Positions 23,168 through 35,733 are shown, numbered from the stretch's first letter. The stretch is DNA of 64,000 nucleotides from Rapana venosa (GCA_028751875.1 CM054165.1:23939642-24003641), one strand, 5' to 3'. The notes: generated from the letters alone by a model not told the origin. Translations and numbers: made by a program.

Positions 23168-23462
23168 GCCAGGGAGGCACCGTGGTCGAGTGGTTTAGGC
23201 AGTCAACTCGTGATCCAGAGGTCGCGGGTTCTATCCCCGCTCGGCTCGGTGTTGTGTCCTTGGGAAAGACACTTTACTCCTATTTTCCTCACTCCACCCA
23301 GGTGTACAAGTGGGTACCAGCTCTGCTAGGGAAGTATCTGGCGACAGACTAGCGTCCTGTCACAGGGGTGGTGAAAAACCATCAGTTCGCTTAACGCTAC
23401 AGAAACCGGGATAAGCTCCGGCTCTATGGGCCTTCTGGCTCGAAAGAACATACTTTTTATAC
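23168..23462 (+). mobile_element. SINE-E (tRNA-derived)
   Basis: A box gtggtcgagtggtttaggc and B box cgggttctatccccgc, then a body with cttgggaaagacactttact, cacccaggtgtacaagtggg and gaaaccgggataagctccgg. Distinct from the other SINE families. Confidence 0.85.
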
Positions 23463-23849
23463 ATAAAGGCTGCCACATTCCACCTTCCAGAGTGATGTCC
23501 CAACTTCTCTCCTCTCTGCCTTCCCTTACTGGGTAGGGTAGGTAGTGTCTGGTCTTCTGTGCTTGAGGTCAGCTTGATGGCCTCAGCTGACACATGCCGA
23601 TTTTAGAGCAGCTCATTTCATTGTGCAGGAAACATGGGCTGCTCTAAAATCCCTATCCCACTGAACACTGACATGAATTATTACTGTATCTTTGACATGC
23701 ACATTTCATCTTCTGTGTGTCAAGTCAAAATTATCTTCATTGAGGGTAAAAGATTGAGTTTAACAACTTTTTTCATCCTGCCCTCACAACAACAACAAAA
23801 ATCAAGAAAATTGCGTTATAAAAGCATGTGTGTGTATACATGAATTAGG

Positions 23850-24002
23850 GCACTGGCAGGTCTGCACATAGTTGACCTGGGAGACGGTAAAAATCACCAC
23901 CTTTAATTCACCAGATAACGACGCTGAGATCTGAACCCACGACTTCATGGACCCACAGGATTGAAGTTTAACAGCCTTAACCACTCGGCTATAGCAGCCG
24001 TC
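23850..24002 (-). mobile_element. SINE-D with tRNA-like head
   Basis: On the minus strand it starts gctatagccgagtggttaag (A box), has the B box gggttcagatctc, and continues with the blocks seen at 22.0-22.2 kb. Confidence 0.85.
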
Positions 24003-24390
24003 GAATGACGTCTAACTTTGACCCCAGAGTTTACCTGTTTTTGTTTTATACCATTCGTTGTATCATTTTATATCACCTAGCAAGCCATCGCCTGCTGGGT
24101 TTGCTTGAAGAGAGAAGGTGGGATATTTTGGAGGATGGGATGTTGGCAATCTTTATATCGATTTCTTCTTTGAAAAGTCAGAGGGCATTGAACGTGCCTG
24201 TAAGGTCATCCATGCATCTGCTCGCACACAAGACCTTAGTTAGAATGTCATCCGAAGGAATGTGAGGAGATGCCAGACATCACAACTACTGGCTCCAAAA
24301 ACACACAAAAAACCCAAGTCTGACATTTAGTATTCCAGCTGCTGCCTTCTTTGCAGAGAGAGGATGAAGTGTCCATGATTGTGGCAAACA
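24003..24390. other. Intergenic, no feature seen
   Basis: Unique sequence without a recognisable gene or repeat. Confidence 0.35.
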
Positions 24391-24394
24391 CGAG

Positions 24395-24715
24395 GAAGAA
24401 CGTCGCCAGAGCTGGTGGTGGTGGTGGTGGTGGTGGTGGTGGTTGTGGTGTGGTGGTGGTGGGTGGTGGTGGGGGTGGTGGTGGGGGGTTTGGGGGCTGG
24501 TGGTGGTGGTGGTGGTGGTGGTGGTGTGGTGGTGGTGGTTGTGGTGGGTGGTGGTGGTGGGTGGTGGTGGTGGTGGTGTGGTTGTGGTGGTGTGTGGTGG
24601 TGGTGGGGGTGTGGTGGTTGGTGGTGGTGTGGTAGTGGTGGTGGTGGTGCTGGTGGTGGTGGTGCTGGTGCTGGTGGTTGTGGTGGTAATGGTGGTGGTG
24701 GTGTGGCTCGCTGCT
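24395..24715. repeat. (GGT)n array
   Basis: About 320 bases of GGT with GGGGT, TTGT and GCT interruptions. All six frames stay open, so the long ORFs here on both strands are artefacts. Confidence 0.97.
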
Positions 24716-24764
24716 TCACCTGTCCCACTGATGTTGAGCTCTGCTGTCACCAAGCAAAGGCAAA

Positions 24765-24895
24765 GCTGTATCCATACAGCCTGGTGTATCCATACAGCCT
24801 GGTGTATCCATACAGCCTGGTGTATCCATACAGCCTGGTGTATCCATACAGCCTGGTGTATCCATACAGCCTGGTGTATCCATACAGCCTGGTGT
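24765..24895. repeat. 18-bp minisatellite, 7 units
   Basis: Perfect or near-perfect units of tatccatacagcctggtg. Confidence 0.98.
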
Positions 24896-25339
24896 ATAAA
24901 CGGTTGATTTGGGTCGTCATTCTTTCCGTTGTGCTGGCCGACATCATTCTTGATGGTAAACGCTGATGCATGCACCCCCCTCCCCCCTACCCCCACCCCA
25001 TCCTTCTCTCCGTCATCAGCAGTTCCCATCCCCTTGAGCTAGCGCTGATATTGTTTGTGGGCAACAGCTGCAGCAACTCCAGGGTCAGCACGAGCTGCAC
25101 ACACCTGACTGTGTAAGCCTACTTGCCAGGGAGGCTCCCTGCGTTGTGGATCAGTTGTCCATGAGATGAAGCAGTACAATTGCCCTCTCACTGTCGTCAC
25201 GACACTTTATTAATTTTTTGTTAAAAAGGCCCTCCTTTCCTCTGCACATTACTTCTTTCTGTCCCAGGACCCCTGATTCACCATTGGTAGGATTTTGTGT
25301 CTGCCACTGTTTGTCACTTTTTAACACCATCATTTTTAT

Positions 25340-26220
25340 CACAACCCCCCCCCCCCCCTCCCCCCATCTTTGCAACTGTTTTTAACTTCTATTGGTAACC
25401 GTTTTTAGCCCCACTGCTTTTAATCCCACTTTTAGTAACCGTTTTGAACCCCACCATTTATAACTGTTTTTACTGTCTAAATCCACCATCTTTAATTTTG
25501 CCATTTTAAACCTCACTGCTTTAACCCCCATCATTTTTCATTACCATTTTCACTCCATCATTTTTTACATCACCATTTTCACTCCATCATTTTTAACATC
25601 ACCATTTTCTCTCCATCATTTTTAACATCACCATTTTCACTCCATCATTTTTAACATCACCATTTTCACTCCATCATTTTGAATATCACCATTTTCACGC
25701 CATCATTTTTAACATCACCATTTTCACTCCATCATTTTAACATCACCATTTTCACTCCATCATTTTGAACATCACCATTTTCACTCCATCATTTTGAATA
25801 TCACCATTTTCACTCCATCATTTTAAACATCACCATTTTCACACCATCATTATATCCCTTTCTTTTTCCCCACCATTGTATCTCCCCCATTTGTAACACC
25901 AGCACTTTAAACCTCCCACCATTTTTAACTCCACTGTTTTAAACCTCACCGTTTTAACCCCACTTCTCTAAATCTCACGTTTTAACCTCCCACCATTTTT
26001 AAGTCCACTGTTTAAACCTCACTGTTTCTAATCATACCTCTTTCAACCCCACCCTTTAAGCACCATCATTTTTAACCCTACCTCTTTTAACCCCACCATG
26101 TTTAGTCCCATCAATTTTTTTGTGTTTTATTGAAGAGAAAAATATTTCTTTTTTTTTTAAACTCCATTTTTAACCCCACAATTTCTAACTCTCTCCTTTT
26201 TAACCCCACCCTTTAGGACA
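25340..26220. repeat. Degenerate tandem region with a 29-bp core array
   Basis: A regular 29-bp array (catcattttgaacatcacc plus attttcact) at 25540-25860 is embedded in a longer, poorly regular field of ttttaaccccaccat-like phrases that extends to 26210 and echoes again at 26610-26800. Confidence 0.85.
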
Positions 26221-26499
26221 TTTTGGAAGAACTGAACAAACACCTTGAACTTTTAAGCCTGGTCAGGGGAAAGAAAAGGGAACGTTTGGGACAGGCCATG
26301 AGACATCAGGGCCGCCATGTCAGGGAGACTGCAGGCAGCCAGGGCAACATGTAGGGCAAGAGACGAGAGCAGGGAAGACCACCCACTTCCTATGTACAGA
26401 ACTGAGCTGTGTGATCAGAGTTGCCTGCCCAAATATGAACAGTACAAAAAGGCCTGAAGACAGAAGGGGATGGATGGTGACAGGTGAATGGCATGCATC

Positions 26500-26572
26500 A
26501 TCCCCTGCCATCAGCCCCTACCATCAGCCCCTACCATCAGCCCCTGCCATCAGCCCCTACCATCAACAGCCA
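26500..26572. repeat. 13-bp minisatellite, about 5-6 units
   Basis: Units of ccatcagccccta/g. Confidence 0.9.
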
Positions 26573-26819
26573 TGTTGTCCAACAGGTGAACAAGGGCACA
26601 GCTTTTTGCTTTAACCCTGCCAATGTTAACCCCACTGTTTTAACCCTAACCGTTGTTATTGCACAGCTTTTACTCCCACCCTGGTTAACCCTGACCATTT
26701 ATGTAGCTTTTTTTATGGTGCCTGCTTTTAACCCAAATGTTACTGCACAGTTTTTCAACCCACTTCTTTTAATTGTATTGTTGTTGCACAGTTTTTAATC
26801 CCACCTCCTGGATGGATGT

Positions 26820-28040
26820 AAGCTTTTAAAGTCAAGGATACTTAAAAAAAATCAAAATTAGAAATAATGAGTGGCATATCAAGATTAAAATCATATGTTA
26901 TAGTGTGCACTTTGGGCACTATAACCTTTGAACTAAACCCCTCTTTCCTCCCCCCCCCCCCCTTCCCACTTCTAGAAAGAATTAATCAACTTGGTTAGAC
27001 TTCATGATTTGCTTAGTTCAGCAATTCTAAAATGACAAGAGTTAGGTTTCTTTGACAACCTCTAAGTTACAGTGTTCTGTTTAAACAAACAACTTCTCAG
27101 TCTGTCTGTATACCCATAGTTGTGGCTTTGGAATTTCTAGTAATCTATGTGAGGCTTTCTCTAAAGAAACCATTTGAAGTCTGTGTAGTGTCACACCTCC
27201 TCTTAGCTTAGGTGTCCAGCATGTCTCTGTGGGCTGGGAGATCTAGCAAGTCATTGAGGCCTGTGTACTGTCACACTTTCTCTCACAAGTGTCCATAGCA
27301 TGTCTCTGTGAACTAGAAGATGGGCAACTCAGTGTGATGGTGTAGCTAAGTGTCCTCACTGTAGGCCTACAGTCCCAGGGCTGGTAGCTCAGCCTTTGTC
27401 TTAACAGTCCCTTTGTCAGCTACAGTGTGGTCCTCTCTATTCATGGCTTGAGGCACTGTTGTAGCCTAGGAACAGTCATGTAATAAGCACTTCAGAGCTT
27501 CTACTGCTAGTCTTATTCAACAGGCTTGTGGGCCTTTCTTGTTGAACAGCATCCCCCCCTTCTCCCTCTCTATTGCCCCCCCCCCCCTCCTCTATTGAAT
27601 CAGCAGATTTGTCATGCAAAGACTACATTGGTTGATTTTAGTTTGTGAATAAATTTGTTTGTCAGCTGATTTAATGTGCGGTCAGGATTTGTTAGTCTCA
27701 GTTTCCAAATGTATTCATTGGTCAGTTGAAATTAGTAGTCCTGCAACTGAACCAATATAACAGGGTGTAGTGGCATTTTAAAGTCATTCTCTTGCTGGCT
27801 GTCTGAGGCAACTTTCTTCTTGAGTTAGGCTGTGGTGTGGTAAAACCTGACAGAATGACTTAGAAGGAAAACAACATCTTGTTCTCCTGCTTGAGCTGTA
27901 AGTGAACATTTATCTTTTTGATAGCAGTTGTCGGTTAAAGAGATTTATTAATGTAAGAGCTGATTTAATAAGTAAATTTCCTTTGTGTGTAATAGCTGAA
28001 TTTAGCATTGGTTAAATTTTGTGACTGGTACAGTGAGAGT
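26820..28040. other. Intergenic unique DNA, no gene recognised
   Basis: Contains two imperfect copies (about 27125-27230 and 27255-27310) of a block with gtgtagtgtcacac...ctctta and cagcatgtctctgtg, and C tracts at 26950 and 27575. No coding signal. Confidence 0.35.
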
Positions 28041-28074
28041 GTGTGTTGTTGCTTTACACATTAAAGTTAGCTAG

Positions 28075-28275
28075 AGTCATGAGTGTCACCAGGCAGGCCC
28101 TTGACTGGAATCCACAAGGGAAGCTGAAAGTTGGTCGACCAAAGCAGACCTGGCACAGAAGCGTTGACGAAGGCAGCCTGAATGACATGGGCCGAGCTGA
28201 AGAGGATCTTGGAGGGGTGTTGTTGCAACCCTATGTTCCCCAAGGAACCAAGAGGCATAAGTCAAGTAAGTCAAG
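28075..28275 (+). mobile_element. LINE C-terminal remnant (endonuclease-RT type)
   Basis: The frame reads VTRQALDWNPQGK, KVGRPKQTWHRSVD and then GTKRHKSS. ALDWNPQGKRKRGRPK.TWRR is a widespread C-terminal phrase of endonuclease-reverse transcriptases of animal LINEs. A different lineage from the 20.2-kb fragment; only the end is left. Confidence 0.8.
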
Positions 28276-28319
28276 AGTCATGAGACTTTTACTATTGGAT
28301 GTTCATGTGAGAAGTGGAA

Positions 28320-29195
28320 TTTTATGAGCAAGTAATTATTTGATGTGTGTATCATGTTGAGATGAAGTTTGTCAATTGCATCGATCAAAATAATGTGGAT
28401 TTGGTAACAGAGCTATTGGGATAGACTACTATGGCAAAGTTGAATTGATAAGAGTTGACTGCTAAAACTAAAAGATTTGAAGACTTGAGGTTTGACTTGA
28501 ATGCAGTACAGGACTAGGGCTAGCTAGGCCCTTATAGAAATTGCCCTGCTAAAGTAGGCAGTCTGACATGTAGGTATGACTTTGTGTATGGTTAGTCATT
28601 TGTGTCAAAAGTGGTTAATTTGTATGTGGTTTTGTGACACACTAGATTGTGCCTCCCCCCTCTCTCTCTCTCTCTCTTTGCTACAATGTCCATGGGGTAT
28701 GATAGGGGCCAATGTTGTGAAAGATCTGAGTATAGACTAAGTTCTGTTGACATTATTAGGATAATGTCAGTTGAGAGTATTGAGGAAAGGACTTTCCTAG
28801 TTATTTTGTAGTCTTTGGTTGTCTGATTTACAGCTGTATACTCCCTATTGGTTCCCTAGGATTAACTTGGTATTTTGGTATGAGTGATGAAAGGAATTGG
28901 TTTTCTTACATTCAGCTAGACAATGATGTTGCTATTTGCTGTGTGTGCGTTTCATGTACCTGGTTAAATATGGATAGAGTAGTGACCTGAACTTTTTCTT
29001 TGTTTCAGGTGGGTGTTGTTTGGTAGATAAAAATTAAAAAGTGTTACCATAACACCCTTGCGTGGCCTCACATCATTCCTTTGAGTGTGGAGTGCCAGTG
29101 TCCTAACATCCCCTCCCCAGAACCTTCACCCCTCAACACATACAACACAGAAAAAGAAGACAAAAGAGTATCATACATATTAAAATGAAACAGCA
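28320..29195. other. Intergenic unique DNA, no feature seen
   Basis: AT-rich, with one short (CT)n run near 28660-28678. Confidence 0.35.
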
Positions 29196-29199
29196 TTTG

Positions 29200-29253
29200 A
29201 CATCACACACACACACACACACACCACACCAACACACACACACACACACACAC

Positions 29254-29330
<77 letters not shown>
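29200..29330. repeat. (CA)n and (TA)n microsatellite
   Basis: CA blocks followed by about 70 bases of TA. Confidence 0.95.
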
Positions 29331-29334
29331 CTTC

Positions 29335-29715
29335 CCATAGCATCATGGCATCAACCAAGCAATTCTTCCCATAGCATCAATCATCTTCCCATAGCATCAA
29401 TCAATCACCTGCCCACAGCATCAATCAATCATCTTCCCATAGGATCAATCATCTTCTCATAGCATCAATTATCTTCCCATAGCATCAATTATCTTCCCAT
29501 AGTAATCAATCAATCATCTTCCCATAGCACCAATCATATTCCCATAGCCCCAATCAATTATCTTCCCATAGCCCCAAACAATGATCTGCCCACAGCATCA
29601 ATCATCTTCCCATAGCACCAATCAATCATCTTCCCATAGGATCAATCATCTTCTCAAATCATCAATCATCTTCCCATAGCAATCAATCATTCATCTTCCC
29701 ATAGGATCAATCCAG
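29335..29715. repeat. About 20-bp irregular minisatellite
   Basis: About 18 imperfect units of atcttcccatagcatcaatc, variable in length because the (atca) part expands. Confidence 0.9.
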
Positions 29716-29914
29716 CAATAATTATGATGTAGTCCTTTCTTCAAAGTTCTGCCAAAATACACCCGGCTTTTTCCCCTGTGCACTGAACCCTACCTCAGCC
29801 TGACCTGTTAAAAATGCCACAGGGCTGAAACCTCACTCCAGAAGACAGTACAGTAGGCCAGGCTACAACAATGGTAGGTGATGTGAGCACTGAGGCAGGC
29901 CAGGCTGATGTGTT

Positions 29915-30214
29915 CTCTGTGTGTGTGTGTGTGTGTGTGCTCTGTGCTGGTGGCATACTGAGCAAGCAAGGCAACCTGGAACTTGGCCAGCTCTGGATTT
30001 TTTGTTCCTTGACAGTTCGCATTATTTGCTGGCCTTGTGCAAGGTGGGACAACGCGACACTGATACTCTGTGTGTGTGTGTGGTGGGGGGGGGGGGGGGG
30101 ATGAGTAACTGTCGACTTTCTTGGGAAGGGAGGGGGGGGGGGTCGATGTGCTTACACTGTAGACTCTTTCTTTCTCTCAGTCTCTTTATCTGTTGGTCTA
30201 GTTTCCCTATTTCA

Positions 30215-30275
<61 letters not shown>

Positions 30276-30504
30276 GTGATTTTTGTGGGGATTTTTGTGT
30301 AGATATTTTTTCCGTAAGCTGTGTAAGTGTATTGCTATGGGCTTTATTTTATTTTATTATCATATATATCCTTAAGGGCGGGACTGGATGTAAAAAAGCA
30401 CATGGGTGCTTATTCATTATCCTCGAAATAAAAGAATTTGTCATTGTCTCTCTCTCTCTCTCTCTCTCATTAGCACATTGCTATCATCTTCCTCTAACAT
30501 TGCA

Positions 30505-30575
<71 letters not shown>
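29915..30575. repeat. Cluster of (GT)n, poly(G) and (CT)n arrays
   Basis: GT at 29917-29940 and 30068-30082, G tracts at 30085-30100 and 30130-30142, CT arrays at 30215-30272 and 30447-30577. Confidence 0.9.
30372..30440 (+). mobile_element. SINE-B 3' end fragment
   Basis: gggactggatgtaaaaaagc and acatgggtgcttatt, then cctcgaaataaaag, flanked by CT arrays. Confidence 0.75.
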
Positions 30576-30579
<4 letters not shown>

Positions 30580-30581
<2 letters not shown>

Positions 30582-30779
30582 GTGATGAGACTATAAAGCG
30601 AGGTCCTGTGTCCATATTGCATACACGTTAAAACCCTTCCATTTTTCGGAAGAGTAGGTCATCGTGTGAGGGTGGGAACGGATGACAAAATTTCCAAAAC
30701 TGCATGCACACGGGGACTCGACATAAAAAAGCACACGAGTGGTTATTATATTATCCTCGAAATAAAAGAATAAATAAAA

Positions 30780-30782
<3 letters not shown>
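30580..30782 (+). mobile_element. SINE-B, 3' half
   Basis: gatgagactataaagcgagg, then acacgttaaaacccttcc, ggaagagtaggtcat, gacaaaatttcc, gggactcgacataaaaaagc and the A-rich tail. Framed by CT arrays on both sides. Confidence 0.85.
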
Positions 30783-30858
<76 letters not shown>

Positions 30859-31400
30859 CTGTGTGTCTGTCTGTGTGTCTGTATGTCTGTCTCTGTCTCT
30901 GTCTCTCTGTCTGCACCTCCTTTCTCTCTATGCATGGATGTACACATATCTCCCTTTGTCTCTGTCTCTGTCTGTCTGTCTGTCTGTCCGTCTGTCTGTC
31001 TGTCTGCCTGTCTGTCTGTCTCTGTCTCTGTCTGTCTGCACCTCCTTTCTCTCTATGCATGAATGTATACATATCTCCCTTTGTCTCTCTGTCTCTGTCT
31101 GTCTGTCCGTCTGTCTGTCCGTCTGTCTGTCTGTCTTCCTGTCTGTGTCTGTCTGTCTCTGTCTCTCTCTGTCTGTCTGCACCTCCTTTCTCTCTATGCA
31201 TGGATGTATACACATCTCCCTTTGTCTCTCTGTCTCTGTCTGTCTTTTCGTCTGTCTGTCTTTTGTTCCCTCCCTGCCCATTCTCGCTCTATTTCTTTTC
31301 CCTTTTTTTGGTTTTTGGTCTGTCTGTCTGCCTGTCTGCCTGTCTTCCTGTCTGCCTGCCTGTCTGTCTCCCTGTCTGCCTCTCTCTCTCTCTCTGTCCT
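30783..31400. repeat. (CT)n and (GTCT)n region with a higher-order repeat
   Basis: A pure CT array to 30855, then gtct repeats in which the block gcacctcctttctctctatg (then catgratgtayacatatc) occurs three times, 127 and 141 bases apart. Long ORFs on both strands are artefacts. Confidence 0.93.
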
Positions 31401-31867
31401 TAACTCATGAAGTCAAGCTCTAGCGCAGAGGCAAAACTAATGTCTAAACATGGCATTGCTGTGTTGCTTGCGGAAGGGAGGTAAGTTATGTCTCCCTGTG
31501 TGCATGTGGCTGGGGGCTGGCTCATATCTTCAGCCCACATCTCCTACATTGCTGCAAACCCGCACCGCTGTTCCTCACGTAATTCTCCCCTAGCCCTATA
31601 ATTTAAAGTGAGACACCCCCCCCCCCCCCCCCCGCCACCTTCCCCCCTCCCCGACCCCCACCCTCCCCCTTCTGCTCATCCTACATCTTTTTGCCTGTTT
31701 TTGTGGTATCCTTCCGCCTGTCTCTGTTTCTGTCACTGTCATTTTCTTCTCTAACACATGTAGCCTTTGTCCCTTGTCACAGGAATTACAACTTCAGCAT
31801 TGCAGGCAAGCCTCATATCCAAACTAGTAATATTCAGCTTTTTCATCTTCAAAAATCATTCTACATT

Positions 31868-32072
31868 TCAGTGAAAGGTGTCCCATAACCTGTATGGTCG
31901 TTGGGGAACAAGACATCAGAGACCTCAGCTTCTCCAGGGGCCAGCATATTGAGGGCGGCACCCATCTTCTCTCCCTTGCTGCTTTACCTTCCCTGACCCT
32001 AAAGAGGGCAGGTACCCATTGACAGCTGGGTGAACTAGAGAACTGTACAGTTACAGTAAGCATGGTGAATAA
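31868..32072 (-). mobile_element. SINE-A, 3' part
   Basis: gtgtcccataacctgtatgg, then gagacctcagcttctccagg, cagcatattgagggcggc and cctgaccctaaagagggc are the reverse complement of the SINE-A body. Confidence 0.9.
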
Positions 32073-32431
32073 CCTTAAGCCCCAACTTCAAAACCCATGA
32101 GTCAGGTCAGGAGGCCAGAGTAGACCTGGCTTATCTAACTAAGGGAAAGAAAGAGAGGATGCTGCCCCTAGGGCTGTTTGTCAGGGAGGTGAAGTCAGCT
32201 GCACCTTCGTTTTTCAGTTCAAATTTCATTGTGTTCATAAAGGACATCTGCATTTTTCTATAAAAGACTATCATAGAGTGGAAGCAATATTTGTGATTTT
32301 ACTCTGAAAAATATGACCCTTGTACTTTTCGGAAATCTGTGATTATTTCACTGCCTTACTTCCTCCACCTCTGCAGTTTGAATAGCAAGAGACAGGTAGG
32401 CTACCTGTGCAGCAGAGCCAGCACCTTTCCA

Positions 32432-32435
<4 letters not shown>

Positions 32436-32526
<91 letters not shown>

Positions 32527-32584
32527 CTCTCTCTCTCTCTCTCCTCTCTCTCCCTCCCTCTCCCCCCCCCCCCCTCTCTCTATG

Positions 32585-32615
<31 letters not shown>

Positions 32616-32620
32616 CTATT
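32436..32620. repeat. Compound (CT)n(TA)n microsatellite, duplicated
   Basis: CT then TA, repeated once more with a C tract between the two halves. Confidence 0.95.
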
Positions 32621-32639
32621 GTCCTTTTAACTAAGAAGA

Positions 32640-32765
32640 AAGAATAATTGAATCAAGCCCAAAGGAAGGAAGGAAAGAATAAAGGAATGGAAAGGAAAGA
32701 AGGGAGAGGAAGGAAGGAAGGACGGAAAGGAAGAAGGAAGAGAGAAAAGAAAAGAAAGCGCCTGC
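32640..32765. repeat. Purine-rich GGAA/GAAA tract
   Basis: About 120 bases almost wholly A/G. Confidence 0.85.
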
Positions 32766-32825
32766 TTGCTTAAACATGCCAGAAAATAGTTTCCGCGTTC
32801 ATCTTGTCTTTCATCATAAATCAGG

Positions 32826-32958
32826 CATACCCCCCGAAGTCGTAATGCCGCTACCTAAATGGTGTGTGTGTGGGGGGGGGGGGGGGGGGGAGGGGGGTCG
32901 GTTGCACACGGAAAAATTTCACTGTTGGTGAACCTGGGAGCTTTAACCAAGGCAGGAG
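32826..32958 (+). mobile_element. SINE-C 3' domain with G-tract insertion
   Basis: cccgaagtcgtaatgccgc, ctacctaaatgg, a GT/G tract, then aaaaatttcactgttggtga and gggagctttaacc. Confidence 0.8.
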
Positions 32959-32959
32959 A

Positions 32960-34075
32960 CAGTCAGGCCTTAATGAGGGACAGGGAGCAGAAAGTGATGA
33001 TGATAGGAGAGATGGGGGAGGAGGATCAGTTTTGCATAGTAAGTTTGCAACAGTTCATCATCAAAATTCTTAGTTTGTTCATTATGATTTCAAGATGGCA
33101 TATGATTTAATATGAGTTAAAAAAAATTTTAATCTGAGTTTCAAAGAGCCAATGTTTTTGTTTTTGTTTTTTTGGTGTGGTTTTTTTTTTATATATTTTT
33201 TTTTAGGTTTCTGGGTCCCTGTACTATACCAGGCATTGTCCATCCATTGCAGAGTGCAGCCCTCCCTCCCTCCCCCCGTTCCTTTCTGTCTTGTGCCTGT
33301 CTGTGCCATGCCACGGCCATGTGTTTCTGGATGTCATCAAGCCATCTGGCTGCTGTGTGCCCTGTGCCAGGGGTTCTGTTCTGTCTGTAGCCCTGCCTTG
33401 GCCGCTCTTCTCTGCTGCACCTGTTTTGTGTGTGTCCATCTGTCGTCCTCTTGACTCGCAGTGTGGTCTGTGTTCTTCTATTATTTTCTGTTTAAGCCAG
33501 AACTCCACGATGGACGTCTGCTAGCCCTGCTCTTTTCCATGATCTCATGGCATGGTAGTCAGCATGTTCCTCTCCATTGTCTGTCGTCTTTCTGCTCGAC
33601 TCTTGGCCAAGCTGGGCAGCAGTAGCTCTCATGGTATTAGTTACCATTTATTTACCTATTCTATTTATTTTTTTAATTATTACTTATTATTATTATTATT
33701 ATTATTGATCTCATATCAATATTTGCTGTCTTTTCACTACGCGGTGAACGTTCTAGTTTGGCCTTTATGGTTGGCTAGGGCGTTGATACAGGAACAACTG
33801 GATATTCAGTTTCCTCTACTTCTTCTTCTGGAGCACTCAGACAGCAACTATTGTTGTCTGTTATATATATATGAGCGAAAATACGTCACGCTGTCGCTAA
33901 GTGCCTTCGGTTTTAATCCTGTTTTAACCTGCATATAGTTCCCCAGGTTTGGTGAATACGAGCTGTATCTTTGTAGCGAAGTGAAGTGACAGCCCTGGTA
34001 TGACCCATGTGGTCAGCGGGACTATCAGCCCTGTGACGGGACTGGACCTGTGAACACGCACGTCACCTCGTGTTT
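32960..34075. other. Intergenic, no gene recognised
   Basis: Contains an (ATT)n run (33680-33710) and a moderately GC-rich open stretch at 33220-33510 in several frames (Cys-rich on +). No domain, start context or splice pattern supports a gene. Confidence 0.35.
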
Positions 34076-34077
34076 TC

Positions 34078-34398
34078 ATCCTCGTCTAGTGGTTAGAGTG
34101 ATGCATTCGTGACCCGGGTTCGAATCTCGTTCAAGAGGATTTTTCCTCTGGAGTTAACATCAGTGCCGACTCCACTCTCCCCAAAAATCCTTCGGATGAG
34201 ACTATAAACCGAGGTCCCGTGTGCAAACGCGCACAGAACTTCTTGCGCACACGTTAAAACCCGTTCCGCTTTTTTTTCAAAAAGCGTAGGCCATTGTGTG
34301 ATGGTGGGAACGGATGACAAAATTTACAAAAAGTGCATACACATGGGGACTGGGTATAAAAAAAGAAGCACATGGGTGCTTATTCCATTATCCTCATC
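34078..34398 (+). mobile_element. SINE-B, near full length
   Basis: tRNA-like head (ctagtggttagagtgatgc, B box gggttcgaatctcg), then ggagttaacatcagtgccga, ctccactctccccaaaaatc, gcacacgttaaaacccgttc and gggcttattcc-type end. Confidence 0.93.
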
Positions 34399-34424
34399 CG
34401 AAGGAGTGTTGAGTGCGTCCACAA

Positions 34425-34425
34425 G

Positions 34426-34498
<73 letters not shown>
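34425..34498. repeat. (GT)n microsatellite
   Basis: Over 70 bases of GT, directly after SINE-B. Confidence 0.95.
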
Positions 34499-34500
<2 letters not shown>

Positions 34501-34574
34501 GATAGTACATGCGTTTATGGAAATGTACGTTTATTCTAGTTCCTTAATGTTTTTATACTCACTTAAAGACTTTT

Positions 34575-34625
34575 AACCACCACCACCACCACCAATAATA
34601 ATGTTAGCACTGGTAATAATTAATA

Positions 34626-34663
<38 letters not shown>

Positions 34664-34885
34664 AGTAATAATGAGGAGGAGGAGGACCATGCTAACAACA
34701 AAAACAGCAACAACAACAAAGAAAATACAACAGCACCACCACCACCCATGATAATGATAGTAATGAAAATAGTTAACAACAACAACAACAACAACAAAAG
34801 TAATGAATACTGATGATATAAGTAATTCATTTCGTGGCAAAATAACAAAGCAAACATTGACACCCCCCCCCCCCCCCCCCCCCAC
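34575..34885. repeat. Trinucleotide cluster (CAC, GAT, AAC) and C tract
   Basis: ccaccacc, (gat)n at 34626-34665, (aac)n at 34775-34797 and a C run at 34862-34883. Confidence 0.92.
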
Positions 34886-34889
34886 CTAC

Positions 34890-35109
34890 TCTTACCCCTT
34901 CTGTCTTTCCCCAATCCTATTTGGCCTTGACCTTAAGAGTAGACAACTTCATCAACGTCCCTGCAGGGCTGAAACGTTGACAACAACACACGGCGCGTTC
35001 CGTAAACAGGTTTGTCAGAGTCCCTACTCCCTTCCCCTCCTCCCTCTCATTCATCCATCCCTCTCCTCTCCCCTCTCCCTCCTCGCCTCGGGCTGAACGC
35101 CCTGTGTTT

Positions 35110-35140
<31 letters not shown>

Positions 35141-35733
35141 TGGGTATTTTTTTTAGGGAAGGGGATGAACACGACTGAGGAGCATCAAACCTGACGAGGC
35201 GACAGGTGAACAGGTGTCTGTGGTGGTGTGCCAGGTCTGCTGTTCCCACGCCGCTCATTCCAGTCTGCAGGGTGGTGGCTGGGTGGTGTGGAGGTAAGGC
35301 CTAGAGAGCTTTCTTCTCTCCAGTGCTGATGACCGGGGCCTGTCCATACACACAGCACCCCCACAACCTGTGCTAGGACTTCCCTATCCCTCTCTTTGTT
35401 TCCGCCTTTTCCCTTTTCTTCCTATTGTCTTTTTTCTGCCTTCTTGGTCCATTCGCCTGCCTCTTGCCCACCCCCCCCCCCTCCAAAAAGACTTAAAAGG
35501 TTCTCATCCACTTGGTAACCACGCTCAATGCTGCGTAACCCTAGCTGGGGACAGAAAGCAGTGCTCTGACAGCTGAGCTGTCCCCTCCCTGACCCAAGGC
35601 TTTGTCATTAATTCACCACAGGCATGGACATGGAGGAGAAGCCGACACTGAGGTAATCCTGAGAGCAGAGGCCATTGAAATCATAATAATAATATACTTT
35701 TTTTCTTTTGCAAGGTGATTATATACTGTAGAG

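Noticed and set aside
24286..25029. 247-codon minus ORF rich in Thr/Pro/His
   Set aside because: It is the translation of the (GGT)n and 18-bp arrays; open in all frames.
30704..31423. 239-codon + ORF with Leu/Ser/Cys/Val repeats and its minus-strand counterpart
   Set aside because: Simple CT and GTCT repeats without stops; not a protein.
32348..32647. Overlapping ORFs on both strands around 32.4-32.6 kb
   Set aside because: All arise from (CT)n(TA)n repeats.
33152..33530. Possible Cys-rich secreted protein
   Set aside because: Several frames are open because of local composition; the leading hydrophobic part comes from a T tract, and no splice or start signal supports it.
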